Source: an uncultured Megasphaera sp. (GTDB taxonomy: Bacteria; Bacillota; Negativicutes; Veillonellales; Megasphaeraceae). Taken from it: a DNA stretch of 33,354 nucleotides. Made by a program: the position numbers and the translations under genes. How positions within the stretch are numbered: position 1 is the first letter of the stretch; each line of letters starts with the position of its first letter. The stretch is taken from the NCBI RefSeq assembly GCF_958350005.1, contig NZ_CATWFF010000003.1, forward strand, positions 1 to 33,354, read 5' to 3'. Below are positions 33,119-33,354 of the stretch, piece after piece. Below the pieces are notes generated by a model. The model searched no databases. It saw only the letters and a list, made by a program, of their open reading frames with translations, and was not told the DNA's origin.

Positions 33119-33354
33119 AACCTGACAGCCTGTTTTGTAAATCCCTGCGCCTTGCTGCGTGAAAATATATCGTAGTATAAGAATATACAACAACCCCGCC
33201 GGTGGGCAATCAGCAGTTATACTGCTTGCCCCGGCGGGGTTTGTTGTATGTATCACACAGCCCTTCCGGCCAGAAAGGGAGATTGTCTATCGTATGAGAA
33301 GGACCGGAGGGCTGGCGTGAACGCGAAGATAGGGGATGTTAGAACTTAAACGTG
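33119..33354. other. Non-coding right edge with a long near-perfect hairpin
   Basis: No gene is supported. The main structure is a hairpin at 33183-33249. The arms start ATACAACAA and CCCCGCCGG on the left and end CGGCGGGG, TTTGTTGTAT on the right, with GGGCAA/TTGCCC and GCAGT-TAT-ACTGC inside. This gives a stem of about 28 bp with small bulges. A second imperfect inverted repeat lies at about 33260-33315 (AGCCCTTCCGG with CCGGAGGGCT). They may be a terminator pair for a gene beyond the edge, or a repeated palindrome of the genome. Confidence 0.45.

Noticed and set aside
33119..33354. Possible tRNA, rRNA or riboswitch at the right edge
   Set aside because: No cloverleaf, no rRNA motif and no riboswitch core pattern I know. 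Only simple inverted repeats are visible.
1..33354. CRISPR array, insertion sequences, integrase
   Set aside because: No regularly spaced repeats, transposase motifs or site-specific recombinase motifs were seen on either strand.

Overview
The window looks like chromosome from a diderm Firmicute of the class Negativicutes (Megasphaera- or Dialister-like). This is inferred, not proven. The evidence is a clostridial-type cell-shape cluster (mreBCD, PBP2, minD-like, rodA) leading into the TIGR03960/TIGR03936 radical SAM pair, found next to genes that need an outer membrane (a tripartite RND efflux pump with a lipoprotein adaptor) and a DUF4127 protein. No rRNA, tRNA, CRISPR array, integrase or intact insertion sequence was seen.

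Layout. (a) 1-2,600 is visibly AT-richer accessory DNA. It holds a decayed phage terminase large-subunit fragment, an unknown 227-aa gene, a second broken fragment and a DinJ/YafQ-type toxin-antitoxin pair. (b) 2,600-4,000 carries tadA and a secreted SIMPL-domain protein on the plus strand, ending at a terminator shared with rng. (c) 4,038-10,716, minus strand: an OLD-family ATPase/TOPRIM nuclease, topoisomerase III and a TPR protein with a cold-shock-like C-terminus form a tight three-gene run, followed by rng (RNase G/E). (d) 10,856-12,999: a two-gene CHR (chromate-type) transporter with a divergent LysR regulator. (e) 13,009-16,329, minus strand: mutY, a membrane metallophosphoesterase with an internal Tat motif, and a YejK/NdpA-type nucleoid-associated protein. 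(f) 16,454-25,535, minus strand: an eight-gene operon mreB-mreC-mreD-mrdA-minD-like-rodA-TIGR03960-TIGR03936, closed by a strong terminator. (g) 25,691-30,284, minus strand: marR-adaptor-RND pump with overlapping stop/start codons and a clear promoter-operator. (h) 30,428-33,034, minus strand: a secreted DUF4127 protein and a TRIC/YicG-family membrane protein. The last 270 bases are non-coding and contain a very long hairpin.

How it works together. Region (f) encodes lateral wall synthesis: MreBCD scaffold, the RodA glycosyltransferase, the PBP2 transpeptidase and a MinD-like ATPase. Region (g) is a self-regulated drug-efflux operon. Regions (c) and (e) are rich in DNA and RNA maintenance functions.

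The best candidate for something undescribed is the OLD nuclease-TopB-TPR/CSD run in (c). Other points of note are a YafQ-like toxin with glycine at a catalytic aspartate position, a MinD-like protein with an unusual tail and no local MinC or MinE, and rng separated from its usual radical SAM neighbours.
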